The position numbers and the translations under genes were made by a program. A stretch of 64,000 bases of DNA from Rhyzopertha dominica. Its lineage: Eukaryota; Arthropoda; Insecta; Coleoptera; Bostrichidae. Positions within the stretch are counted from its first letter, which is position 1, and the number at the start of each line of letters is the position of its first letter. The notes under the pieces are model-generated. The model ran no database searches. It saw only the letters and a list, made by a program, of their open reading frames with translations, and was not told where the DNA came from. Shown here in pieces: positions 25,231 through 36,569 of the stretch. The stretch is taken from the NCBI GenBank assembly GCA_025024175.1, contig QCXZ01000137.1:16244001-16308000 (forward strand). The letters are read 5' to 3'.

Positions 25231-25940
25231 AAAAAATGAGTGATCTCGTGTTAGTGTTAAACACTACACAATTGTGGATATGTAGGAAGGCAGGCTTCCA
25301 TTGCTCTCCAATCTGCACGTTGTGTGAAGGGCTGAGTGATAAGGTGAACCCTGCGAAAGGCAGCATTGACATGGACGAAAAAGATACCGAAGAAAGGGAC
25401 TGATAACAGACCGAAGAGATGATTCACGATGCTGAAGGTATGTATAATATCGCAATGATTTTCGTAATCATTCAACCTCCTTTGAGATATTATCGCAAGT
25501 TGTTTTTCACTATTTTTTTTAAATTCCAGAGGAACGAGACCCAACGCCGATGATAAAATTCAAACCCTTACAGGTTCTACCACCTTCGAAGAACCTAATC
25601 AGGACCATCTACACTACTACGCCTCATATATATTATCATTGCTCATATAATAATGTAATATAATTTTTCATGTTTTTTTCGTTAAAATTTCAAATTTACT
25701 GTAACAATTTGTACAATTTCGGACCATTAAATAAATTGAATATTGTGTATTTTTGAAAAAAATGCCCTGTACTTTACATATAGTATCTGAATAAAGTATG
25801 TGCACAGAAATGAGAATAATACACTAACTGACAGCCAGTAATGATAAATTACTTTTGAAATAGAAAGAGTGGTTTTTTCTGAAGACAACAGAATTACATC
25901 AATTATAAACCAGTGCTTAAGCCTGAACGATGCAAAAAAC
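25231..25940. other. Unassigned stretch
   Basis: Frames on the - strand (25130-25544) overlap one another in different phases and show no family motifs. Nothing else is seen. Confidence 0.4.
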
Positions 25941-25949
25941 GTAAGTAGT

Positions 25950-27000
25950 TAATACGTTGAATGGTTTCAAAGGTGCATTCATTGTTAAACATTCTGAATC
26001 AATTCGGAAGCTTGGAAACAAGCAAAGAAAAATGGAATTATCAAGAATGTATTATTCTGGACCAGATATGTTAACGATATTTTCTGTATTTGGAAGGGAA
26101 TTGGAATTTTTTTTAACTGCACTAAACAAAAGATTCAGTTTATGGTAGAAAAAGAAAAGGATGGAGTTCTTCATTTTCTGGACTTCTGTGTCGGTAAAGA
26201 ACAATAGAATTGACTGAAATTTATAGAAAACCAACATAGTCCGATGTGATAGTCTCAGCTTGCCTAAATCAATTATAAAATTAAGCATTCCATGTTCTAT
26301 AGTTTAATAAACCTATTAATAAATATACCACTTAAAAAAGAGGATTTTGAAAAAGAATTGACAAAAATTAAGCAAATAGCCTTCAGCAATGGATATGACA
26401 CAAAAATTGTGGACCAAATACTAAAAAAGCAATATAAATGTACAATGCTAACATAAATGATAAGGAACATATTTTCGCCGCAATAAATTATGTCAAAGGT
26501 AATAGTGTTTGCGTTAAAAATAGGCTGAATAGATTCAGAATAAAAGCAGTTAAAGTAAATATGTACAATTTGGGAGGTCTTCTAGTTAACATTAACCAAA
26601 ATCCAGTAGTTGGAACAAAAGCAGTATTTACCAAATAAAATGCATGGAGTGTGATGCACTATATATAGAACAATCAGGTAGAGCTATTAAAAATAGAATT
26701 AAAGAACATGTTGCGAATATAAATTCAAATAAATGTACAAGTTTTGCTGACCATTGCATAAAAGATAATCATTACCTAGATGAAAACGACATCAAAGTCT
26801 TACATTGTGAAAGGAAAGGTAAACAAACTAAACCTTTTAGAGCTTTTAGAAATTAAAAAAGCATCAGAAAATACTTTTGGCAAATATGCAAATGGAAATT
26901 CTCATGTCCAGCATGCCTTTGATTTTATCAAAACTATGAAGTCGGCCCTCAAAATCCTGGCCAGAGAATTTTACACTACTTTACAACCCCTGTAAAAAAG
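25950..27000 (+). pseudogene. Penelope-like element remnant: RT end and GIY-YIG endonuclease
   Basis: Near 26070 one frame reads YVNDIFCIWKG, matching the YVDDIF.IW catalytic block of Penelope RTs with the first Asp changed to Asn. It is followed by VLHFLDF (usual (L)PFLDV) and YRKPT. From 26640 the frame reads CDALYIEQSGRAIKNRIKEH, the GIY-YIG endonuclease core (normally Y(I/V)GQTGR..K.RI.EH), then FADHCIKDNHYL and VLHCERKGK. A HVQHAFDFI tail ends near 26995. The RT is frameshifted. Downstream, 27060-27100 has a CTGAAGATCG/hairpin sequence on the - strand, commonly seen near PLE ends. Confidence 0.75.
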
Positions 27001-28305
27001 GCAACGTAAACAAAATTCTGCATATTTAAGTTTAGTATAAGCTGTTACCTCTAGGACTATGACCGTTTGAGGTCAAAACGATCTTCAGAGTTTTCTGATA
27101 AATAGTGAGACATACCGCATACGTTCAATCAGCTTGTTTCCAAGCTACCTAATTGGTAAGTAATAAAATTTGTACGAATTGTCTTGCATTTTCATATCAG
27201 ATGTGGATGCTATTTACAAAAATTGATAGTTCTTCCGAGTTATAAGCAAAAAACTGCTAAGATGTGAGATTTTGTTACCCTTTTTTTGGAATATTTTTCA
27301 GTATTGTCCCGAAATTTTGTTAAAATGGCTTTAGATTTAGCACCATAACACATGTAAAATGGATGAAATCAAAACTATCATAAAACTTTCCGGTAGGGGG
27401 CTCTTGAAAACAATTTGACTGGGATAAGATATATGGTTAATAGTTACGTTAAACTGAAATTACAGATTAGAATTATACAAAATGAAATTACGTAATATCA
27501 ACAATGTAATACCTTATAAGAAAACACACTATATCCCATTAAACATTTATTAGAGCTAATAAATATTAAAAATAAAAATTTATTTCCGTGTTAGTTTAGA
27601 TAAATGGTTTTTTATAAAATATTTTAAATCTGTCCATTTTCTGTGTTTTAAAATATCATTCTTCTGCATGACGTCCTCACACTTCTGTTTTCCAGGAAGG
27701 GTAGATACTACAAACTCCGTACCACGAGGACGTTTTCTCTATTTCTCTGCTTGGCGTTATTATATAAATTCCACTGCTATGATCACAGTTCACTGCTAAA
27801 CTGGTAAACTGTATAATACCCCCGACCATCTCCACACTCCCGACTCCCGCCATCCCGCTGCCCACTGTAAGATTCGTTTGCTGGTCGCGCTCTTATGGTT
27901 ACGGTTCCAACCAGTAGGAAGCGATTACGTCATTGACGTAGCAACTTGCTATCGCGCGAAATATGTTTTTCAATGATGAAAACCCGTTTTAAAAAACTAA
28001 TTATTTNATTGTTTAGTAAAAAATTTAAATTTAACAGTGATAAGTATCTGACTCTATGTATTTGATATTTTCTTCTATGTTTGTTGTTTGCAACTTTAGC
28101 TTTTATATGACTGGAAATGCTGACTACTATTGTTTGGCAACATTCTAAGACTTAAGCAACAGTAATTTCAAAAATAGCAGCTAAAGCGAAAATTTATTTA
28201 AATTCCAGTAATTTTATTACACAAACTTTTAAATAGTATATGATGGCATTAGGTTTTATTTAATAAAAAGTCAGCAAATTGCAGATGTTATTACGCTCAA
28301 CTTAC
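27001..28305. other. Unassigned stretch
   Basis: No gene recognised. A 62-codon - strand frame (27677-27865) lies in a locally GC-richer patch but has no motif. Confidence 0.4.
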
Positions 28306-28309
28306 TATA

Positions 28310-29725
28310 GTTTTAGGGTCAAGAGCCTTTGTTTCATTTTTAAATACGACACCTAATGATGTAGCAATTAAGGATCTAAAATTAGAAACTGAAAACATAG
28401 ATGTTTATTTTATTTATAACATAATAAATGAGAATGAAAATAGAGTAAATCAACTGATGAATCAGCTGATTCAAATTATACCTTTATTTGTTTCTAAAGA
28501 TCTTAAGGCACTTTGCAAGGAGTTTTCCGATATTTTTGCGTTAAAGACATATTACACACAATAACTTCTATCAGCAAACATTACATTTAAGTAATAATCA
28601 ACCTATATATACCTACTAAAGATTACAGAACCCTTCAATCGCAAAGAGCATAAATAAAGAGTGAAGTAAAAGACATGTTAGAGAAAGATATAATCGAACC
28701 TTCAGTTAGTTCTTATAATTCTCCAATTCTTCTTGTACCGAAAAAAATCAACAAATGACAAGAAAAAAATGCCGTCTTGTAGTAGATTTTAGAAACTTTA
28801 ATAAAAGTCTGGTAGCCGATCGTTATGCTCTACCTAGGATAGAAGATATATTAGATCAGTTAGGCAGAGCAAAATTGTTCTCAGTTATCGATTTAATATC
28901 TGGATTATAACTAGAATCTTCGAGCGACATCACTGGTCTCACAGTTGATTCTGGAACTTTGAGATGTAAGGGACTTCCTTTTTCTTTCAATCAGTGCCAA
29001 TAGTATTCATCGAATGATGAATTTAGCAATTTCAGCTTTATCTCCTGAAATTCATGTACCTATATGGATGACCTAATCGTAATCGGATGTTCAAAAAGTC
29101 ACCATTTGAAAAACCCTAGAAAAGTGTTCAAAACTTGTAGAAAATACTGCTTTAAGTTAAATCCAGAAAAGTGTCAATTTTTCCGAAAAGAAGTAGCTTA
29201 CCTAAAACATAGTATAACAGATAAATGTATCCTACCTTATGAATTAAAAATTGAAATAATTAAAAANTGTACAAAACCAAATAATGCGGATGCAGTAAAA
29301 AAGTTTGTAGCGTGTTGCAATTATTATCGTACATTCATTCCCAATTTTGCAAGTCATACCGTAGCCTTAAATCGCCTAACGAGAAAAAATTTTAGAATTT
29401 GTTGGGCAGAAGAGCTTTTGAGAAACTGAAAAATGAAATGCATTAGCGGCCCCACCAATTTTACAATATCCACAGTTTGACCGCGAATTTATAATTTTAA
29501 TTATTTAATTTAATTTAATTAATTTTAAGCAAAGAACATTACGTTTCCGATTTACCATAGCTTTTGCTTCTCGTGCTTTCACTAAAGACGAAATTAATAA
29601 ATTAACAGTAGAAAAAGAATTAGCAGCCATTAATTGGGCAATACTTAGTTTTCGTCCATATATTAAAGGCAAAAGATTTACAGTACGTTCAGATCACCGT
29701 CCTTTATTTACCTTTCTTCAATGAA
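28310..29725 (+). pseudogene. Ty3/gypsy retrotransposon pol remnant (RT and RNase H)
   Basis: Ordered, broken blocks on the + strand: SRAFVSFLN (28325), DLKALCKEFSDIFAL (28500), EKDIIEPSVSSYNSPILLVP (28680, the I..S.S...SPI.LV.KK block), CRLVVDFRNFNK (28770), LFSVIDLISG (28880), GLPFSFNQCQ, the catalytic YMDDL at 29061-29075, LNPEKCQFFRKEVAYLKH (29160), FVACCNYYRTFIPNF (29310), and RNase H pieces FTKDEINKLTVEKELAAINW and VRSDHRPLFTFL (29575-29720). Integrase, protease, gag and LTRs are not recognised. Many stops; inactive. A PLE-like palindrome has inserted just downstream. Confidence 0.85.
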
Positions 29726-29895
29726 AAATTCTAGCTCGAATAAGGAGGATACTATTAATTAAATCATGTATAAGAAACGTCCACGAACATGAAAACACTT
29801 GATGTGATCATGGTATATTTATACCTGCAATTGTGAACGCGGGACTACATCATTCACTAAATGACCATCTAATGCCTCTGAATGTAAAATATGAC

Positions 29896-30091
29896 TTAAT
29901 TCTTCAAAAGAAAATATTCTTAATGTGAACATCCACTTTATTTTTAAATTGTAAAGCGCTTTCGGCTACATGCTAGCCATCGTCAGTACAAACGTTTGTA
30001 CTGACGATGGCTAGCATGTAGCCGAAAGCGCTTTACAATTTAAAAATAAAGTGGATGTTCACATTAAGAATATTTTCTTTTGAAGAATTAA
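29896..30091. repeat. Perfect 98+98 bp palindrome without spacer, with hammerhead-like cores
   Basis: The arms are exact inverse complements with the centre between 29993 and 29994 (caaac|gtttg). Each arm carries CTGACGA, a self-complementary GGCTA-gcatg-TAGCC stem, then GAAA, resembling the CUGANGA ... GAAA core of hammerhead ribozymes found in Penelope-like element repeats. The insert together with a short tail (29898-30134) is flanked by the 12-bp direct repeat AAAATATGACTT at 29886-29897 and 30135-30146, consistent with a target-site duplication. Confidence 0.8.
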
Positions 30092-30146
30092 TTAATAACG
30101 CCACTTAGAGAATATGGATCAGTTTTCAATTTTTAAAATATGACTT

Positions 30147-31890
30147 GATATGGTATATTTTAAGAAAATTTTAAAGAACGATGTTCCCCATCAAAATACT
30201 GAATACATTATTGAAAGCTCCTTGGTAGAGTCACTAAAAGAAACGACACTTATGTGAAACCAAGTTGGTCACCAAAAATTCTTAATAATGTACTTTACAC
30301 CACGACTGTGTAAACAAATAGATTAGAAGAAAATGACCGATCGATTAGTCGTAATAGTGGATTGCAAATATTACTGGATGCACAGCATTCTGATTTAAGG
30401 AAGAGTATCAATATTTTAATTTAAATTTAAGCATTTAAAATAGGGCTCTATAGACTAGACTGAATTTTTATTAAGAGATCTTGTTAAGCCAAGTGATAGC
30501 TATTTTTTAAGGGCAATAACATACATAAATTACTAGATATACTTATAAAATGTGTCTTCTGTAACCATAAGCACTTAAGTTTTCTGACTGAATGGCATCA
30601 CGTTTAATTACAACTGGAGCCTACATCAGGTTGACATGTTAATAAAGAATGGTTTTGAGAACACTGCCAAACATTTGTGTAATTTTTAATTTGTGTATAA
30701 TGCTTGATACGCTAAAGTCTTTTGATAAACGTATTTTGCGTAGGTACTCTATAAGCACATCAAATATCTCAGAAAGTAAAACAGATAGTTATACAAAATC
30801 CGGTTCTAACATTATTATTAAAGAAAATTTAATTGTCTTTAATTGCACATATAGTCTTTTTTGCTCTTAGACATAGGTAAATGCATCATAGGACTAAAAC
30901 ACATTAGCGCTTTTTGATTGTCATAGAAAAACTTCCGAGGGATGTAGAACAATTCAGAAATTTATAATTATGTATTCTTAGTTGGGAGATTTTCTCTCGT
31001 TAATTCTGTCCTTGCCTTCCTTTCGTTCCATTTATATTTTGCCAATGTTAATGTTATTATTATTTCAGCTACAGACTATCTTTGTGCCGGAAGCAAGTGT
31101 GAACTTCATTACCTAGGAGAACAATCCCCTTTGGATTTTATTATAGAACTTTAATATACAAACTTTAGTCACATCTGTAATTTAAAATAAATTGCCAAGA
31201 CGTTGTTTATTTTTTTAACAGATTTTTAATTGGTGCGCTTACAAAAATTGGCTACAAGTCTTTTAAACAAAAGGTTTGCGCAACTAAATTAAAAAATAAT
31301 TTTAATAATTTAAAACCACATATTTCCAACTTTTAAAAATAAATAGAAATTTTCCAGAATTACTATGGTTTTTGGAAATATCTAATACCGTGATCAGTTT
31401 AAAACACCTTATATATTGTACAAGTTTTGACTAAATAATAATAATAATTAATACTAATCGTATAATACGCTGTTTTCAAAATGCGATATAATAAACATCT
31501 AAAGCAAAATAAGAATAGCGCGCTCCGTTTTGCTTAACTTTCCCGCAGAAACTTCAGTAGTACGACACCGCTCTAAATATCTGTTTTATTATTCAGCTTC
31601 CCGCGTGACCTCAGCAGCTGTTCGGTTGTTGCTAGGCGATGTTAGTTGTCGTCTACAATTTGTGTAACGTAGATGGCGCAACGTTACAGAGATGTCACTT
31701 ATCGGTTTTAAGACAATAATTAAAAGTACCTAATAGTGACATCTTTGTACACAATCTTTATCTTTGAAAAAAACCCGTTTGTAAAAGAAATCTGTTTTAC
31801 CGACCAAAGGGAATGGCGCCACAATCAAAATGCGACGGGTACGAAATTGCTAGCCGTTGCTTTAGCAACTAAATATAGGATTTTGCTNTG
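30147..31890. other. Unassigned stretch
   Basis: Possibly the tail of the gypsy remnant at its start. A 73-codon + frame (30649-30870) has no recognised motif. Around 31500-31690 the sequence is less AT-rich, but no gene or promoter can be defended. Confidence 0.35.
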
Positions 31891-31985
31891 GCATCCAAGT
31901 GTATGATGTCACAAATCGAACAGAGGCCACAGTACAGGACTATGTATACACATGATGCCACAGGAAATGTAAAACAAACACACAG

Positions 31986-31986
<1 letters not shown>

Positions 31987-32021
<35 letters not shown>
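31987..32021. repeat. (CA)n microsatellite
   Basis: About 17 CA units. Confidence 0.95.
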
Positions 32022-32024
<3 letters not shown>

Positions 32025-32089
32025 AGAAATTTGTTTTTGCTCAAATTTTGGTTTTTCGCGTTTTCGACCATTTTAAAGCGAATGAGCAA

Positions 32090-32790
32090 ATAAAAATTTT
32101 TGAAAATTTTTTTCGCGATACAATACTTTCCATCCGTTGGATGTGGAAGCAATTAAAAAAACTTTCATACAGTTGTTTAGATTTTTTGAAAATGTGATCT
32201 GTTAAATCTAAGATAACTAATGTACAGCATTAAAAAACAATAAAGGTAAAAAAAGGTTTGCAATAAACTCTTATTACTCTGGGTTTTTATTTTACGTTAA
32301 AGCTTACATGAGCTCGTAAATGAGTAAATGATAATTGTAACAATCGTTTGTTAAAAACACTTATAACAACCACATTTGTTCTTGTTGCCATGGTTTCAAC
32401 GCCTACTTGCTGCACCAAACTGACATATTGTGTTGCACAATGTTGAATTTGCAATTAAAAATGCTATCCAATACATGGTATGATTTATTTGTTTTCTATA
32501 ATAAAAAATAAAGTTGATGATTTCTTAAAAACGAAACGTCATACAAAAAATTATAAATGTCATCATGTAGAGCAGAAAAAGTGTCAAATAGAAAGTGCAT
32601 TTTGTTGTTCTATACTTTAAATAACAAAAAAATAAAATCAAAATTGCTAAATTTCTGTTTTTTTTCGAATATTCTTCGGAAATAAGTGGAATTTTATAAG
32701 TTTCTTAACATTGTCATCTTAAAACCCTAATTGCGCAACTTTTCTGTTATTTAACCGTCTTTGTAATCCTTACATTGGACACACTCTATA
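32090..32790. repeat. Dispersed repeat, inverted relative to 17.3 and 23 kb copies
   Basis: 32105-32160 (gcgatacaatactttccatccgttggatgtggaag) is the inverse of 17305-17350. 32560-32790 resembles the inverse of 22960-23200, sharing agcagaaaaagt, aatttctgttttttttcga and taaccgtctttgtaa words. These belong to the family seen at 22480-24090. Confidence 0.5.
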
Positions 32791-32838
32791 TATATTACTG
32801 GTTTTCGTAGCTAAGCAACCGCATTTCTATTTTTACAG

Positions 32839-33024
32839 ATGTCTGATCTTGGTGTCGTTGAAGCCGAGAACGCTTTAGGGATATCCCTGAATATTGCATT
32901 GAAAGATATTTTAAAAATCAAGGGATTTACAAACTCACAAATGTATCTGACGAACATTTTCAAGAGATTTATGACCGAAACTGTATCAGATGTAGAAAAA
33001 GATTACATTTTTACGGCCCTATAA
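32839..33024 (+). CDS. Hypothetical 61-residue frame after a splice-acceptor-like site
   Basis: The frame begins MSDLGVVEAENALGISLNIA and ends in a TAA. It is directly preceded by ctatttttacag, a good splice acceptor, so it may be the last exon of a gene whose other exons I cannot identify. The composition looks protein-like (amphipathic, few low-complexity runs), but I recognise no family. It could equally be a chance frame beside repeat DNA. Confidence 0.3.
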   Translation: MSDLGVVEAENALGISLNIALKDILKIKGFTNSQMYLTNIFKRFMTETVSDVEKDYIFTAL

Positions 33025-34059
33025 ATTTTGATTTGTGTCTTCATTCGCATTCGTCTGATCCAGAGGAACATTGAATTAACCCAAGATGGGTTTGAAGCTA
33101 TCTCCGTTGCTTATAGTAAAAAAAAAGTTGGAAACAGGCTAATCAGCTCAATGTGCAATTTGAAATTTATATTTCATTAAAAATAAAATATATTCAGTAT
33201 ATTTTGTTTCTTCTACTTTTTTATATTTTCTTTACTGTTCTTTTTATATTTTTTTTGTAATAAATTTAATAAATGTTGTTAAAAACTACTATATATAGGG
33301 GATTTAATCGCGGATTTATGAGGAATTACGCGACTGTAGGAGGATTTATTTTGAAATAATAGGATGTATAAGGATGTAGTAGGATTTACAAAGGATTTCT
33401 AACAGTTTGAAGAAGATTTCCGGGATTTAGTTCAAAAACGGGATTTAGGTGTACACTATTTGACCAACGTGTTCGCCCCTCGCAACTCGTTAAATGTTTT
33501 TGGCGACTCTATTTTTGAAATGGGTCTTATATTGGATTTTTTCCATAAATTAGGAGAAGTGCTGCATTGAATTATTTGATTAAAAACATTTCTAATGTAT
33601 TCATCTCAAAATGGTACAACTAACGAAAGTATTTTTATGCTTATTCCATCAATGCATATTGTTTAACTAACTTTGATTTTGTCCAACCCTATTAATAAAA
33701 AAATTATTCGTTCAGCTTTAATTCCGCAGATAAACCATATGTTTCTGATTTTTTGTGCATATAACCCAATTTTCCAATTTTTTCCTTAATATCTTTTGTT
33801 TCGCGATTGATTGCTCTTTTAACATAATTTTCTGTAAGTATCTTCGATAGGCTTTATTTCTGTTTGTCTAATTGTGAATGTATTGTACGGACAAAATTTC
33901 TTTCAATTGTATACAGTAATTCTTTTCTGTATTTCCTCTTAATTTGCGACGTTTATGATTCCGCGCAAAATTGCGTTCTTATTTCTGACTGCCAATAGGA
34001 ATCAATAAATCGACATGATGTTTCAAAACGTACAGGTAAGCCGATTGACTGATATACGT
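33025..34059. other. Unassigned AT-rich stretch
   Basis: It contains loosely repeated ggattta/aggattt words around 33300-33440. No gene seen. Confidence 0.4.
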
Positions 34060-34290
34060 CTTTTCGAGGAAGAAAGCGGAAAAAGCAGGATGCTGGACGT
34101 ATTGGAGTGAGCGGTAATTCGGTATTTTATTCATTTGGCGGCGATCGGCACCGACGCAGTTGATCGCTCGCGACGTTCCCTTTCGAACAGGTTAGATAGC
34201 ACTCAGTACTCGTTTGTACCGCGGGCGGTATACGCGGCTTTCAGACGTGCGAACGCGCTGCGAGTATAAAGGCCAACTTGTTGAACTAAA
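34060..34290. promoter_or_regulatory. CpG-rich patch with TATA-like box, possible promoter
   Basis: This island is far richer in CG dinucleotides than its surroundings (gcggcgatcgg, gatcgctcgcgacg, ccgcgggcgg). It contains TATAAAG at about 34265. I cannot assign a transcript to it, so this is only a compositional observation. Confidence 0.25.
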
Positions 34291-35225
34291 AGTTTGTGGA
34301 ACTGATTTGAATTGTTTCTAGTGGTGCGTGGCGAATTGGAAAAGGTATTTCTATTGGATGTGAATAGAATAGAAAAGTTAGTTGTATACATTTTCGAATG
34401 AAAAAAAGTTTTCGGAATTTCGGGAATGTACTTCTGTATTTAAGTACAATAAATCACAAATTTGTAACATCCTCGTTGCTTATGCAACTTATTGCAGATA
34501 TTAGGTGTATTTTTGCAAAATTACTTTTATACACAAATAAATATATAATTATATTTCCCTTAACAGTCGCAACATGTAAAACTAATATATATAATTATTA
34601 TTTCCACTTATTTTTTAAATGCATTTTTCGACACATTAAAATTTAAGAATTTAAAATTTTGTGGCATTTTTTTTTAAATATTGAAATACGGTCCTGTATT
34701 TATCAGGATATCAACAAGAATGTAAGACTACAAAAGAAAACACTGGATACTGAAACTTTAAGGTTTAGATAAACTAACTATGTAAGAGACCAAATATATA
34801 GGTAGTTAAAAATCTACTAAATTAGTGTAAATAAAGCTTAGAAACTCATACTACTGTACAGTATAGGTACTATAATCTTATAACATTTACACATATTAGA
34901 TGTATCGGGGCATGATTTTTCTTTATGAAAATTTTTTTGGTTTAATCAAAAACGTTCGTTTTAACTAACTAATTTTTCGGTGTAACTTGATTAGTAATTA
35001 TATTTTCGAAAAGCAGTATAATTGCAATTTTTCCTGTTAAAATCTGTAGATGTTTACTGTGTAATTCCAAAAATATGTAATATATTGATATTATTATCAA
35101 AATTTTAAAATTATCCAGTAAAAACTAATTTAAGACATAACATTATGTATCTTCAAAATAATAAAAAAAAATTGCCTCTTCATAATTCGGGGACTACGCA
35201 AAATAAGAATATTTCGTTGGTGTGA
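34291..35225. other. Unassigned AT-rich stretch
   Basis: Nothing recognised. Confidence 0.4.
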
Positions 35226-35229
35226 AAAT

Positions 35230-35640
35230 TAATTCATCGTGTGCTCGATGTGTAAACTGAAAAAATACAAGTTACAGGAGTTCTCTCTGTTGACTCTATG
35301 CTCTAAAAGTTGCCGAAATCCGATTCTAGTCATGATACTGTTTTCTAAGTCTTCAAGTGCGTTATTATTTAACTTATAGACTGCGTTCATTAAATATCTC
35401 AATAAAAAGAAATCTAATGGTGTCGAATCTGGAGCTCTGTTTACAATGTGTGTGCTAATTCATTTTTCATGAAATCTTCCACTCAAGTACTCTCCAACGC
35501 GCCTAGAGTTATCAGCAACAGCTACATCTTTTTAGAATCACATATTATTATCTATAAAGGCTTCTAAGTTTCTTTGAGGAAACAGCAGATAGAGGTTATT
35601 TGCTGTCAAATTTTGTTTTTTTTTGTAAACAGAAAACATT
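35230..35640 (-). pseudogene. Mariner/IS630-like transposase C-terminal remnant
   Basis: The - strand reads DNSRRVGEYLSGRF, then RAPDSTPLDFFLLRYLMNAV and LEDLENSIMTRIG. These fit the tail of Tc1/mariner-like transposases: V...L...F (after QDGA.PH), then SPDLTPLDFFLWGYLK..V and the L.eL...I helix. There is at least one stop and the catalytic residues are not clear. A dead fragment. Confidence 0.6.
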
Positions 35641-36475
35641 AACACTGAACCTTTTTGATCAGCCTACTAAATATTTTTAAATTTGTTTTCGTTCTTGATG
35701 TCTGCAAATATAATTGACTAGACAGAACTGAGTTTTGATCAGATTGAAAGAATGGCCCTTTTTTTCTAAATTCGATAAATTTATATTTGGGTACTTTGAG
35801 TAATATATAACGTAAAATCGTGACGCGATAGCAGTTATTGTTACTATATTGTTACAGCTGCAAAACTTAAGATATAAAATATTATGACTTAAATCAGTCT
35901 TCCGGGATGATTTCTAGGTTTTGTACGGTCCATTAAAAACATAAAAGTGGTCTCACATCTTAAAAACAAAAAATTGTAATTATACTGGTCGAATTACAAG
36001 TAAAATATACTATCGAACTAAAAAAAATAATACCGAAAATATGAACAATAATCAAGATGCAGAGGTTTACTGAAATTGCTAAAAAATGTGAAATCGAAGA
36101 TACCGCGAAAACAGATCCTTTTGCATTACTAATAAATCTGTCTCAAACAATTGACTTATGATTACAGAAAAGGGTTTTGATGTGTGTTCACTCTTTATAC
36201 CTAAAAATTCCCAAATCCCATCGAAAAAAACCACTCTGTATAGTGTAGCATTTTCATTTGTCCGTAATTCTGTAGTAGACAGCTTATACTGCAAAGATCG
36301 TAGGTGCAATAAATGAAATAGGTCGTACTACTTTAGCATTATTGATTAGTATTTACGATAGAGAATAGTACTTACTAAACTAAATTCCAAATGGGATAAA
36401 TGTAACAAAGATTAACTGTACACATCCATATAATGCTCTTTTAACATTATTTACTGGTATTTTATTATTATAGAA
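35641..36475. other. Unassigned flank of the Helitron
   Basis: A 76-codon - strand frame (36079-36309) shows no known motif. Directly beside the Helitron 3' end (- strand, 36474 downward) the sequence TCTATAATAATAAAATACC resembles the proposed Helitron 5' terminus at 52196. Confidence 0.4.
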
Positions 36476-36505
36476 CTAGTATGGTGTCAACCCGCTTTGC
36501 GGGTT
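36476..36505 (-). terminator. Helitron 3' terminus: hairpin and CTAG
   Basis: On the - strand AACCCGC-aaa-GCGGGTT forms a 7-bp stem with a 3-nt loop (36505-36489). After 9 nt comes CTAG at 36479-36476, followed by T. Helitrons end in CTRR preceded by a short palindrome about 10-12 nt upstream that signals rolling-circle termination. Orientation and distance from the RepHel frame agree. Confidence 0.75.
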
Positions 36506-36569
36506 ATAAATTGTAAGATGGGGTAAATGCTACATTCCTTTTTGAAAATATAATAAAATAATTGGGTAT

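Noticed and set aside
29896..30091. Palindrome as an assembly artefact
   Set aside because: Considered because the arms are identical, but the 12-bp flanking duplication lying outside the palindrome makes a real insertion more likely. Long reads would decide.
31074..31155. Exon-like stretch after ttattatttcag
   Set aside because: The acceptor is good, but no frame has recognisable protein sequence or a following donor.
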